Shown here in pieces: positions 7,608-14,725 of a stretch of DNA of 64,000 nucleotides (the first letter of the stretch is position 1; each line of letters opens with the position of its first letter). The stretch comes from Mycobacterium sp. 3519A (GTDB lineage Bacteria; Actinomycetota; Actinomycetes; Mycobacteriales; Mycobacteriaceae): positions 1,054,001 to 1,118,000 of the forward strand of contig NZ_OESG01000013.1 of the NCBI RefSeq assembly GCF_900240945.1, in the 5' to 3' direction. The translations under genes and the position numbers were made by a program. Below the pieces are notes generated by a model that was not told where the DNA came from, ran no database searches, and saw only the letters and a program-made list of their open reading frames with translations.

Positions 7608-8096
7608 TCAGGCGCCGATGTCGGCGGTCACCGCGTTGGTCAGCCGGATCAGGTCCTGCGGATGCACCGCCACGTCCCAGCCGCGCTTACCGGCGCTGCA
7701 CAGCACCCGGTCCCAGTGCAGCGCCGAGGCATCGACCACCGTCGGCAACGGCTTGCGCTGGCCGAACGGGCTGATCCCGCCGATCACGTAGCCCGTCGAG
7801 CGCTCGGCGGCCGCCCGCTCGGCCATGGTCGCCTTCGGCACGCCGAGCGCTGCCGCCGCGGCTTTCAGCGACAACTTCGCAGGCACCGGGATCACCGCGA
7901 CGGCCAGCCCCTTTGGCAGCGCGATGACCAACGTCTTGAACACCTGCTCCGGGCTGACGCCCTCGACCTGGGCGAGCTCGGCCACCGCCTCCTCGCCGAA
8001 CGACTCGTTGCGAGGGTCGTGGTGGTACTGCAAAACCTCGTGTGGGACCTGCGCAGCCAACAAGGCCGCGATCGCCGGAGTCGCTGCACGTGCCAC
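7608..8096 (-). CDS. YbaK/EbsC-type aminoacyl-tRNA deacylase (Cys-tRNA(Pro) deacylase)
   Basis: A 162-residue protein with the YbaK fold: VFKTLVIALPKGLAVAVIPVPAKLSLKAAAAALG, then TGYVIGGISPFGQRKPLPTVVD, the GGISPxG-K-LP signature. YbaK-type enzymes hydrolyse mischarged Cys-tRNA(Pro) in the cytoplasm. The start is taken as GTG 8096 (VARAATPAIAALL); GTG 8102 is also possible. The frame stays open far upstream only because of GC-rich coding on the opposite strand. It diverges from sigH, and the candidate SigH promoter at 8112 starts just beyond its start codon. Confidence 0.88.
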   Translation of the reverse strand: MARAATPAIAALLAAQVPHEVLQYHHDPRNESFGEEAVAELAQVEGVSPEQVFKTLVIALPKGLAVAVIPVPAKLSLKAAAAALGVPKATMAERAAAERSTGYVIGGISPFGQRKPLPTVVDASALHWDRVLCSAGKRGWDVAVHPQDLIRLTNAVTADIGA

Positions 8097-8111
8097 GCGC
8101 ACAGCGTAGGC

Positions 8112-8139
8112 GGGAACAACTGCGCCTGGGCGTGCTGTT
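8112..8139 (+). promoter_or_regulatory. Candidate SigH-dependent autoregulatory promoter of sigH
   Basis: GGGAACA at 8112-8118 matches the SigH/SigE-type -35 (GGGAAYA), and TGTT at 8136-8139 stands where the GTT-type -10 is expected. The first-G to -10 distance is 24 bases, against 23 in the second candidate before moeZ. Mycobacterial sigH is known to be autoregulated. The implied leader is about 150 bases. Confidence 0.55.
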
Positions 8140-8294
8140 ATTGGTAGCGATTCGGCCCGCAAACGGGCCATGTTGGTCATTGCCTCTAGGATCGAGGGAA
8201 GGGGTCTTTGGTGCCTGCCATATGCCTGGACCGTGCGGTCGACGTGCCGGGCTTGTTTGGTGGCGCCGCAACGGAAGGGACGGTGTTCCCCACA

Positions 8295-8957
8295 ATGACC
8301 GACATCGACGGACAGGCGCCGGATACCGGGCCGGATACGTCGGCGCTCGACAAACCCGAGGAGACCGACGCCGAATTGACGGCGCGGTTCGAGCGTGACG
8401 CGATTCCGCTGCTCGACCAGCTCTACGGCGGTGCACTGCGCATGACGCGCAACCCTGCGGACGCCGAGGACCTGCTGCAGGAAACCATGGTGAAGGCCTA
8501 CGCCGGGTTCCGCTCGTTCCGCGAGGGCACCAACCTGAAGGCGTGGCTGTACCGGATTCTGACCAACACCTACATCAACAGCTACCGCAAGAAGCAGCGG
8601 CAGCCGTCCGAGTATCCGACCGAGGAGATCACCGACTGGCAGCTGGCTGCCAACGCTGAGCACTCCTCGACCGGGCTGCGCTCGGCGGAGGTGGAGGCGC
8701 TGGAGGCGTTGCCGGACAGCGAGATCAAGGACGCCCTGCAGGCGCTGCCTGAGGAGTTCCGGATGGCCGTGTACTACGCAGACGTCGAAGGCTTCCCGTA
8801 CAAGGAGATCGCCGAAATCATGGATACGCCGATCGGGACCGTGATGTCCCGGCTGCACCGGGGCAGGCGCCAGCTGCGCGAGCTGTTGGCCGACGTGGCG
8901 AGGGACCGCGGCTTCATCCGTGGCCAGCTCGACACGCCCGAGGAGGTGACGTCATGA
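8295..8957 (+). CDS. sigH: ECF RNA polymerase sigma factor SigH
   Basis: A 220-residue group 4 sigma factor. Region 2 reads [30 protein letters not shown], with the following [28 protein letters not shown]. Region 4 reads [44 protein letters not shown]. From memory it is nearly identical to M. tuberculosis SigH over the core, so the ATG at 8295 (MTDIDGQ) was chosen over the open frame from 8208. SigH drives the heat and thiol-oxidation response. Its stop overlaps the rshA start (ATGA at 8954), the usual sigma/anti-sigma coupling. Confidence 0.97.
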   Translation: MTDIDGQAPDTGPDTSALDKPEETDAELTARFERDAIPLLDQLYGGALRMTRNPADAEDLLQETMVKAYAGFRSFREGTNLKAWLYRILTNTYINSYRKKQRQPSEYPTEEITDWQLAANAEHSSTGLRSAEVEALEALPDSEIKDALQALPEEFRMAVYYADVEGFPYKEIAEIMDTPIGTVMSRLHRGRRQLRELLADVARDRGFIRGQLDTPEEVTS

Positions 8958-9259
8958 GTGACCGCGACGCCGAGGACCGCTGGTCCCCGCCAATCGGCCC
9001 GGTAGACCCCGAGCACCCGGAGTGCGCCGCGGTGATCGCCGAGGTGTGGACCCTGCTCGACGGTGAGTGCACCGCCGAGACGCGCGACAAGCTCCGCCAT
9101 CATCTCGAGGAGTGCCCCAGCTGCTTGCGCTATTACGGCGTCGAGGAGCGGGTGAAGACGTTGATCGCGAAGAAGTGCAGCGGAGAGAAGGCGCCTGATC
9201 GGTTGCGTGAGCGGCTGCGCATCGAGCTCAGCCGCACCACGATCATTCGGCGCGGCTAG
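8954..9259 (+). CDS. rshA: Redox-sensitive zinc-binding anti-sigma factor RshA
   Basis: A 101-residue ZAS-family anti-sigma factor. The HxxxCxxC motif is present as HLEECPSC, and Cys23 (HPECAAV) is the expected upstream ligand. In this family disulphide formation releases the zinc and the sigma factor. It overlaps the sigH stop by four bases, so sigma and anti-sigma are made in step. In M. tuberculosis the protein is also phosphorylated by PknB; that cannot be judged here. The stop lies seven bases from the convergent bL37 gene. Confidence 0.95.
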   Translation: MSDRDAEDRWSPPIGPVDPEHPECAAVIAEVWTLLDGECTAETRDKLRHHLEECPSCLRYYGVEERVKTLIAKKCSGEKAPDRLRERLRIELSRTTIIRRG

Positions 9260-9265
9260 AAACGG

Positions 9266-9358
9266 TTAGCGGACCGACTTCGAGCCGGCGTTGGGCCGCT
9301 TGCCGTGATTGGCCTTGGAATGCTTGCGGTCGCGCTTCTTGCGGCCACGCTTGGCCAT
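9266..9358 (-). CDS. 50S ribosomal protein bL37 (very small basic protein)
   Basis: A 30-residue ORF reading MAKRGRKKRDRKHSKANH and then GKRPNAGSKSVR. It has a strong ribosome binding site, GGAGGAAC, just upstream of the ATG at 9358. The first 24 residues match, from memory, the bL37 protein seen in mycobacterial 70S structures; the last six residues here are additional. More than half of the residues are Lys, Arg or His, as expected for an rRNA-buried protein. It lies convergent to rshA and divergent from the biotinyl carrier gene. It is too short for standard ORF cut-offs and easily missed. Confidence 0.88.
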   Translation of the reverse strand: MAKRGRKKRDRKHSKANHGKRPNAGSKSVR

Positions 9359-9473
9359 AGTGGTTCCTCCGTCTGGTTGTGCTTTGCAGCCATTGTCTCA
9401 TGACCTGCCGCAGCGCCCGAATCGTGCCGTTGTGGTTCGATAGAGCGGCATGGAGCAGCCGAAAGGGGTGAAG

Positions 9474-9689
9474 ATGGCCGAGGATGTTCGCGCCGAGATC
9501 GTGGCCAGTGTGCTCGAGGTCGTGGTTCACGAGGGCGACCAGATCGGTGAGGGCGACACCCTGGTGCTGCTGGAGTCGATGAAGATGGAAATCCCGGTGC
9601 TGGCCGAGGTCGCCGGCACCGTCAGCAAGGTGAGCGTGTCCGTTGGTGATGTCATCCAGGCCGGAGACCTCATCGCCGTGATCAGCTGA
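9474..9689 (+). CDS. Biotinyl/lipoyl carrier domain protein (TB7.3-like)
   Basis: A 71-residue stand-alone biotinyl domain. The modified Lys lies in the canonical ESMKMEIPV, with a mirrored VEV...GDTLVLL and VSVGDVIQAGDLIAVIS hairpin. The start is ATG 9474 (MAEDVRAEIV), preceded by AAAGGGG, rather than the upstream ATG at 9450. From memory it is nearly identical to Rv3221c (TB7.3), a biotinylated protein of uncertain partner. It lies seven bases before pdtaS on the same strand, so it is probably co-transcribed. Which carboxylase it serves cannot be told from this window. Confidence 0.93.
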   Translation: MAEDVRAEIVASVLEVVVHEGDQIGEGDTLVLLESMKMEIPVLAEVAGTVSKVSVSVGDVIQAGDLIAVIS

Positions 9690-9696
9690 CTTTCCG

Positions 9697-11214
9697 ATGT
9701 CCACCCTCGGTGATCTGCTCGCCGAGCACACGGTGCTGCCCGGCAGCGCCGTGGACCATCTGCACGCCGTGGTCGGGGAGTGGCAGCTGCTCGCTGACAT
9801 GTCGTTCGCCGATTACCTGATGTGGGTGCGGCGCGACGACGGTCAGCTGGTGTGCGTCGCGCAGGTGCGGCCGAACACCGCGCCGACCGTGCTGCTTGCC
9901 GACGCCGTCGGCACGGTCAGCTCGGGCGACCAGCTGCCGTTGGTGACCGCTGCGTTTCATTCCGGCACGATCGGCCGCGAAAACGATGCGGGACAACAGG
10001 ATTCGCCCAACTCCAACATCGCGGCCAGAATCGCCGCGGGGCTGAAGGTCGAAGCGGTTCCTGTGCGCTACAACAACGAAGTGGTGGCCGTCCTGACCCA
10101 CCAGACGTCGTTGGGGGCGCGCAATGCCAGCCCGCTGGAGAGTGCCTACCTGGACTGCGCGGGCGACCTGCTGCTGATGCTGTCGGAGGGCACGTTTCCG
10201 AATGTCGGCGACTTGGCGATGTCTCGGTCCAGTCCCCGCGTCGGCGACGGGTTCATCCGTCTCGACGAAGCGGGCGTCGTGACCTTCGCCAGCCCGAACG
10301 CGATCTCGGCCTATCACCGGATGGGCCTCGCCGCCGAACTCGAGGGCCACAACCTGGTCGCGGTGACCCGGCCGCTGATCGGCGATCCGTTCGAGGCGCA
10401 GGAACTGGCCAACCACGTCCGTGACTCGCTCGCGGGCGGATCCAGCATGCGGATGGAGGTCGACGCCGGGGGAGCGGCCGTGCTGCTGCGCACGCTGCCA
10501 TTGGTGGTGCACGGCAAGGCCGTTGGCGCGGCGGTGTTGATCCGCGACGTCACCGAGGTCAAGCGCCGCGACCGCGCGCTGCTGTCCAAGGACGCCACCA
10601 TCCGCGAGATCCACCACCGGGTGAAGAACAACCTGCAGACCGTTGCGGCGCTGTTGCGGCTTCAGGCCCGGCGGACCAACAACGCCGAGGGCCGCGAGGC
10701 GCTGATCGAGTCCGTGCGCCGGGTGTCGTCCATCGCCCTTGTGCACGACGCGCTGTCGATGTCGGTCGACGAGGAGGTCAACCTCGACGAGGTGGTCGAC
10801 CGGATCCTGCCGATCATGAATGACGTTGCGACAGTTGACACTCCGATACGAATCAACCGGGTTGGCGATCTCGGTGTGCTCGACGCCGATCGTGCCACCG
10901 CGTTGATCATGGTGATCACCGAACTGGTGCAGAACGCCATCGAGCATGCCTTCGACGCCACCAAGGCGCAGGGTTGCGTGACGATCCGCGCCGAGCGGTC
11001 AGCGCGGTGGCTGGACGTCGTCGTCCACGACGACGGGCGTGGCCTGCCGGACGGGTTCAGCCTGGAGAAGTCCGACCGGCTCGGACTGCAGATCGTGCGG
11101 ACCCTGGTCTCGGCTGAACTCGACGGTTCGCTCGGCATGCACGACGTGCCGACCGGCGGCACCGATGTGGTGCTGCGCGTTCCCATCGGCCGCAAGCCGC
11201 GATTGGCTCAGTAA
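9697..11214 (+). CDS. pdtaS: Sensor histidine kinase PdtaS
   Basis: A 505-residue soluble kinase with no membrane segments. It has an N-terminal GAF-like region (about 1-150) and a PAS region (about 180-280, FIRLDEAGVVTFASPNAISAYHRMG). A HisKA_2/HATPase module follows, with the phosphoacceptor in EIHHRVKNNLQT (His306 or 307) and an ATP-binding ELVQNAIEHAF and DDGRGLPDGF. From memory it matches Rv3220c through most of its length. PdtaS phosphorylates PdtaR, an ANTAR-domain RNA-binding regulator; pdtaR is not in the window. It follows the biotinyl protein gene by seven bases and ends before a strong bidirectional terminator. Confidence 0.95.
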   Translation: MSTLGDLLAEHTVLPGSAVDHLHAVVGEWQLLADMSFADYLMWVRRDDGQLVCVAQVRPNTAPTVLLADAVGTVSSGDQLPLVTAAFHSGTIGRENDAGQQDSPNSNIAARIAAGLKVEAVPVRYNNEVVAVLTHQTSLGARNASPLESAYLDCAGDLLLMLSEGTFPNVGDLAMSRSSPRVGDGFIRLDEAGVVTFASPNAISAYHRMGLAAELEGHNLVAVTRPLIGDPFEAQELANHVRDSLAGGSSMRMEVDAGGAAVLLRTLPLVVHGKAVGAAVLIRDVTEVKRRDRALLSKDATIREIHHRVKNNLQTVAALLRLQARRTNNAEGREALIESVRRVSSIALVHDALSMSVDEEVNLDEVVDRILPIMNDVATVDTPIRINRVGDLGVLDADRATALIMVITELVQNAIEHAFDATKAQGCVTIRAERSARWLDVVVHDDGRGLPDGFSLEKSDRLGLQIVRTLVSAELDGSLGMHDVPTGGTDVVLRVPIGRKPRLAQ

Positions 11215-11290
11215 CCGCACAGTTTGTGGGCTGACTTTGAAATTGAAGTTTGTGTGATCTATTTCGCATCAATTGCATTTGCACACAGTT

Positions 11291-11319
11291 ACGGCCCCGA
11301 CAAATTTTGCCGGGGCCGT
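11291..11319. terminator. Bidirectional terminator between pdtaS and whiB1
   Basis: ACGGCCCCG (11291-11299) pairs perfectly with CGGGGCCGT (11311-11319) around an 11-base loop containing an AAATTTT tract. It lies 76 bases after pdtaS and 21 bases after the convergent whiB1, so it can serve both transcripts. Confidence 0.8.
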
Positions 11320-11340
11320 ATCCGAATTCTCAGGTGGCGA

Positions 11341-11595
11341 TCAGACTCCGCTGCGAGCCTTCGTCCGCGCGTTGCGACGCTTCAGTGCGCGACGCTCGTC
11401 CTCGCTCATACCGCCCCACACGCCCGCGTCCTGGCCGGAATCCAACGCCCAGGTGAGGCACTCTGTGGTCACCGGGCAGCGATTACAGACGAGCTTCGCG
11501 TCTGCAATCTGCGCGATCGCTGGCCCGCTGTTCCCCACCGGGAAGAACAGTTCCGGGTCCTCGTCACGACAGACCGCCTTGTGGCGCCAATCCAT
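11341..11595 (-). CDS. whiB1: Transcriptional regulator WhiB1
   Basis: An 84-residue Wbl protein with the four [4Fe-4S] cysteines at C9, C37, C40 and C46, the G[V/I]WGG turn (DAGVWGGMSEDERRALKRR) and a basic C-terminus. WhiB1 is an essential mycobacterial regulator that binds SigA domain 4; its cluster reacts with nitric oxide. ATG at 11595 is preceded, on the minus strand, by TTAGGA. It is convergent with pdtaS through the shared terminator. A Crp-like site lies about 140 bases upstream (11736-11751), in line with the cAMP control known for whiB1. Confidence 0.97.
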   Translation of the reverse strand: MDWRHKAVCRDEDPELFFPVGNSGPAIAQIADAKLVCNRCPVTTECLTWALDSGQDAGVWGGMSEDERRALKRRNARTKARSGV

Positions 11596-11829
11596 AGTCC
11601 TAATCTCCTAACTGTGTGCGCAGCAGGGCGCACGAGCTTTTCTTCGGCTGTTAACGCGTGCACTCGAAATGTTTCTGCACTGTTGCTTCCGATGCTTTCA
11701 CAGGCTGAACAGATGTCAATACTCGCGAGTTAACAAGTGGGTAATCTCACTCACGAGGGTCGTTCGCGGAGCCCTCACTCGTTTGTACTACACTAAACCA
11801 ACCTGCGCCCTGAATCAGCGGAGCGAAAG
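11596..11829. promoter_or_regulatory. whiB1 upstream region
   Basis: These 234 bases lie between whiB1 and the lipid kinase gene, both on the minus strand, and contain no convincing ORF. The stretch is clearly AT-richer than its surroundings, with GCTGTTAACGCG and GCGAGTTAACAAG tracts, as expected for a strongly used regulatory region. Apart from the Crp-like site at 11736-11751, I cannot place the -10 with confidence. Confidence 0.5.
11736..11751 (-). promoter_or_regulatory. Candidate Crp (cAMP receptor protein) site upstream of whiB1
   Basis: On the minus strand the sequence is AGTGAGATTACCCACT, close to the mycobacterial Crp consensus TGTGANNTNNNTCACA. From memory it is very close to the Crp site reported for M. 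tuberculosis whiB1. Position fits an activator or repressor site for whiB1; binding is inferred. Confidence 0.55.
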
Positions 11830-12798
11830 CTATTTGCGCAGATCAGCGGGTACTTTTGCAGGCGGGGCAACCACGCCCAGCGCGTCCGGCACCGACGTGA
11901 ACGTCATCGTCTCCCGCGGACCGAGGTAGTCCCCGTCGATCTGACACGCGACCGGCGTGTCGCTTGTCACCCGCACCCACGGCAGGTCGTCGTCACGTAT
12001 CAAATGCCTCGCCTCTAACCGCGGTTTCTTGCTCATCATCTGACGCACCAGCCCCAGATTGGCCCAGACGTTCGCACTCGTGGTGGCGAACACCCCGAGA
12101 CCGGTCTCGAACGTCGTCGTCGGGTTGGTCCACACCGGGCGGGTGTTCGCATACGTCCACGGGCTGGAGTTCGACACGAACGCGAAGTGCACCCCCGAGG
12201 CGGGCTCCCGGTCCGGCAGGTGCAGCGTCAGGGTCGGCTCCTTGCGGACGCTGGCGAGCACCTCACGGATCGCGACGCGGATGTAGCGCGACGCCGTCAC
12301 CCTGCGACCCTTCTCGCGTTGGGCCTCGACAGCGGCCACCACGTCGCCGTCGACGCCCATGCCTGCGGTGAACACGCCCCAGCGTTCCCCGCAGTCCATC
12401 AACCCGATGCGCCGCCAGGATTTGCGCCTGCCGTGCGCCGACAGCAGGTCGATGAGTTGATTGGTCGCCTCGATCGGGTCGGGGCTGATGCCCAGCGCGC
12501 GGGCGAACACGTTCGCGGACCCGCCGGGCACCACCCCGACGGCAGGCGCGGGCCCGCCGGGTCCCGCCTCGCCGAGAATGCCGTTGACGATTTCGTTCAC
12601 CGTGCCGTCGCCGCCGTGCACGATCAGCACGTCGACGCCGTCACGCGTCGCATCCCTGGCGATTTCGATGGCGTGGCCGCGGTGGTCGGTGTGCGCGACC
12701 GTCAGCTTCACGCGACTCTCCAACGCGTGGGCGAGCAGGTCGCGGCCCGCCGGCGTGGTCGACGTCGCGTTGGGGTTGACGATCAGCACGGCGCGCAC
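11830..12798 (-). CDS. Diacylglycerol kinase-catalytic-domain lipid kinase (YegS/DagK-like)
   Basis: A 322-residue protein with the lipid-kinase signature. An N-terminal VRAVLIVNPNAT precedes the nucleotide motif VLIVHGGDGTVNEIVNGIL and VGVVPGGSANVFARALG. The start is GTG 12798, giving a length close to the 321 residues of Rv3218. The longer open frame to 12858 would overlap the divergent gene's start. It probably phosphorylates a lipid alcohol at the membrane, but the substrate cannot be told. A further C-terminal beta domain ends in DGDYLGPRETMTFTSVPDALGVVAPP, as usual for the family. Confidence 0.9.
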   Translation of the reverse strand: MRAVLIVNPNATSTTPAGRDLLAHALESRVKLTVAHTDHRGHAIEIARDATRDGVDVLIVHGGDGTVNEIVNGILGEAGPGGPAPAVGVVPGGSANVFARALGISPDPIEATNQLIDLLSAHGRRKSWRRIGLMDCGERWGVFTAGMGVDGDVVAAVEAQREKGRRVTASRYIRVAIREVLASVRKEPTLTLHLPDREPASGVHFAFVSNSSPWTYANTRPVWTNPTTTFETGLGVFATTSANVWANLGLVRQMMSKKPRLEARHLIRDDDLPWVRVTSDTPVACQIDGDYLGPRETMTFTSVPDALGVVAPPAKVPADLRK

Positions 12799-12824
12799 GG
12801 GATCCGAGCCTAACGGGCCCCTAT

Positions 12825-12830
12825 TACGCT
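12825..12830 (+). promoter_or_regulatory. -10 box of a leaderless promoter for the membrane protein gene
   Basis: TACGCT (TANNNT) ends six bases before the GTG at 12837 with no ribosome binding site between. This is the spacing seen for leaderless mycobacterial mRNAs. Confidence 0.5.
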
Positions 12831-12836
12831 CGACTC

Positions 12837-13247
12837 GTGATCGTGCCCTCGCCGTCAACCGTCCGCCAGGCCGCTGTCATCGTCTGGCTCGAGGGGGTCG
12901 TGCTGGTCGGCGTCGCGGTGGTGCTGGTCGTGCGTCACGTGGCGGGCGTCGAGGACGAACCGTGGCTGAGCGGATACGGCACCGCAAGCTGGTTCGTGAT
13001 CATGGGCGGGGCTGTGCTCGCCGCCGGGTGGGCGTTGTGGACCGGACGGCGCTGGGGCCGCGGCATCGCGGTGTTCGCCCAGCTCCTGCTGCTGCCGGTG
13101 GCGTGGTACATGGGCGTTGGCTCACAACGATGGCTGTACGCCGTTCCGGTGGGGCTCGCCGCGCTGGCGACGCTCGCGCTGCTGTTCAGCCCGGCCACGC
13201 TGCAGTGGCTGGGCGCGCCTGAGGATTCGGTCGCCGACGATCACTGA
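12837..13247 (+). CDS. Four-helix integral membrane protein (Rv3217c-like)
   Basis: A 136-residue protein with about four hydrophobic segments: AAVIVWLEGVVLVGVAVVLVV, WFVIMGGAVLAAGWALW, IAVFAQLLLLPVAWYMGVG and LYAVPVGLAALATLALLFS. The GTG start at 12837 fits the leaderless -10 at 12825. Position and length match Rv3217c, a conserved mycobacterial membrane protein of unknown function. It diverges from the lipid kinase gene. Its stop marks the left edge of the secretion-like island, because in M. tuberculosis the next gene is Rv3216. Confidence 0.85.
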   Translation: MIVPSPSTVRQAAVIVWLEGVVLVGVAVVLVVRHVAGVEDEPWLSGYGTASWFVIMGGAVLAAGWALWTGRRWGRGIAVFAQLLLLPVAWYMGVGSQRWLYAVPVGLAALATLALLFSPATLQWLGAPEDSVADDH

Positions 13248-13267
13248 GGAGGGCTGAGCCGTAGGTC

Positions 13268-14605
13268 TCAGGCCGGGACGGTGAGTTGCAAGCCCAGAGT
13301 TGGTATTTCGACAATCCCATCGGACCCGGCGCGCCAGCGCCAGTGCACCGCGGTGTCGACGTCGCCGCAGACGAGTCCCGTCCAGCCTGCGCCGCCAGGA
13401 CCGCACAGCGCTGCCAGTTGCGCCGCCTCGGGCGTCGCCGGGACCCCCGTCATCACAACCAGCCCGCGCAGGGGCCGCCGCTTCGAGGCGGCGCGCACCG
13501 TGCCCCGCGCCGCTTGCGCTTTCACCGGCCGAGGCGCCGGTGGCTCGTCGACCTGCACCAGGCCGGCGGGTATGGCCGGCGGACCGGAGCCGTCGGCGCT
13601 ACGCAGGATCATGACCGGAATGTTCGGCAGGCTGCGGGCGATCTCTGACAACAGATTCCCGACGACGTCGCGGGCCACCGTCCGGTCACCCGTTACCGCG
13701 AGCACTCCGTCAAGCCTGCTGATGTCGACGAACACAGGATGTCGTTCGGCATCGGTGCCGACCCGCACCAGACATGCGGCGGTGCGCGGTCCCGGCTCGC
13801 CGCTATGGTGGCCCACCACCGGCTTTCGCCAGCGTGTTGAGTCGATGTGCTGCCAGGGGGAACCGAGAGAATCGGACGCCGGAAGCCAGACCGTGGCCCC
13901 TGCGTTGTCGACACGCACCGCGTGTACCGGTGTTTCGGGCCGACGATTCGTGGCGGCCAAGGGGGCGATGATGTCGTACGCGCGGCGCAAGGTGTCGGAG
14001 TCGGCGGCGAATCGACGGGACAACCCCCGCCTGAGGTTCAGTCGCCGACGGCGTCTGACCGGTTCACCGAAGCGATACAGCTGGCGGGCGATGACGAGGC
14101 CCCAGCGCGCGAGTCGCCGCCGGTAGACGATCACCGCGGTGAGGACCGCGAGCAAGACTGCGCCGAGCACCGCCAAGGCCACGTCCAGGCGGAATGCCAG
14201 AGTTGACGACGGCGGTCCGCCGCTGACAGGCCGTCTGGTGTCGCGGGCCAGTCTTACGTCGGCGCCCGTGGCGTCGGAGGGTAACCGCAGGATCCAGCCC
14301 GGATGCAGCCGGTCCTGAGGCGTGCTCAAGACCCCACCGTCGGGTTGGCGCAGGCCGCGGTTGAGGGTGAAGATCTCGCCTGCGCGGGCCTGATTGTTCA
14401 GCGTGCTGCGTGCGATCGACTGCAATGTCGGCAGTCGGCCACCGGTCTGAGCGGGTGCGGCAACGACGAAGACTTTGATCACGCCATCGTCCGCGTGTGC
14501 TGGTGTGGCCGCGAACGCTGCGAGCAGGCAAAGAAGTACCGCGATGATCTGTGGTATGCGCCACAGTTGTTGCAGTGCAGTGCTTTTCGTACGGATACCT
14601 CTCAC
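13268..14605 (-). CDS. Signal-peptide membrane protein with LysM-like segment, T7SS island
   Basis: A 445-residue protein. Residues 1-40 form a signal peptide (LWRIPQIIAVLLCLLAAFAATPAHA). Residues 45-115 look like a LysM-type repeat (GGRLPTLQSIARSTL, AGEIFTLNRGLRQPDGG, HPGWILRLP). A membrane helix follows at about 140-160 (VALAVLGAVLLAVLTAVIVY), then a basic linker and a cytoplasmic domain with short beta-rich patterns. I infer a cell-wall-anchored structural or assembly component of the secretion apparatus. The LysM call is tentative, and no EccB or EccE signature is visible. It is divergent from the toxin-like gene, sharing a regulatory dyad at 14631-14659. Confidence 0.6.
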   Translation of the reverse strand: MRGIRTKSTALQQLWRIPQIIAVLLCLLAAFAATPAHADDGVIKVFVVAAPAQTGGRLPTLQSIARSTLNNQARAGEIFTLNRGLRQPDGGVLSTPQDRLHPGWILRLPSDATGADVRLARDTRRPVSGGPPSSTLAFRLDVALAVLGAVLLAVLTAVIVYRRRLARWGLVIARQLYRFGEPVRRRRRLNLRRGLSRRFAADSDTLRRAYDIIAPLAATNRRPETPVHAVRVDNAGATVWLPASDSLGSPWQHIDSTRWRKPVVGHHSGEPGPRTAACLVRVGTDAERHPVFVDISRLDGVLAVTGDRTVARDVVGNLLSEIARSLPNIPVMILRSADGSGPPAIPAGLVQVDEPPAPRPVKAQAARGTVRAASKRRPLRGLVVMTGVPATPEAAQLAALCGPGGAGWTGLVCGDVDTAVHWRWRAGSDGIVEIPTLGLQLTVPA

Positions 14606-14630
14606 GCCTTACTCGACGGACTCGACTGCC

Positions 14631-14659
14631 AAACGGTTCAACGGGCACCTGAACCGTTT
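14631..14659. promoter_or_regulatory. Perfect 10-bp dyad in the divergent promoter region of the secretion island
   Basis: AAACGGTTCA (14631-14640) and TGAACCGTTT (14650-14659) are exact inverted repeats with a nine-base spacer. A GCC/GGC pair extends the arms with a one-base bulge. It lies between the start of the membrane protein (14605) and the toxin-like gene (14726). It is a good candidate operator for an unidentified regulator; a transcript hairpin is the alternative. Confidence 0.55.
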
Positions 14660-14725
14660 AGGCGATGTCCCCGTTGGGTGCATGTGGCGGTCCGCGACAG
14701 TGGGACCGGGAAGGGACGTGAAGCC

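Noticed and set aside
8154..8169. GGCCCG-CAAA-CGGGCC hairpin upstream of sigH as a terminator
   Set aside because: It lies downstream of the likely SigH start point within the leader, has no T-run, and no plus-strand gene ends before it; a leader structure is possible but unsupported.
9682..10947. Long minus-strand ORF (421 codons) opposite pdtaS
   Set aside because: It mirrors the codon structure of pdtaS, has no recognisable domain, and is His/Arg-rich in the way of antisense frames in GC-rich DNA.
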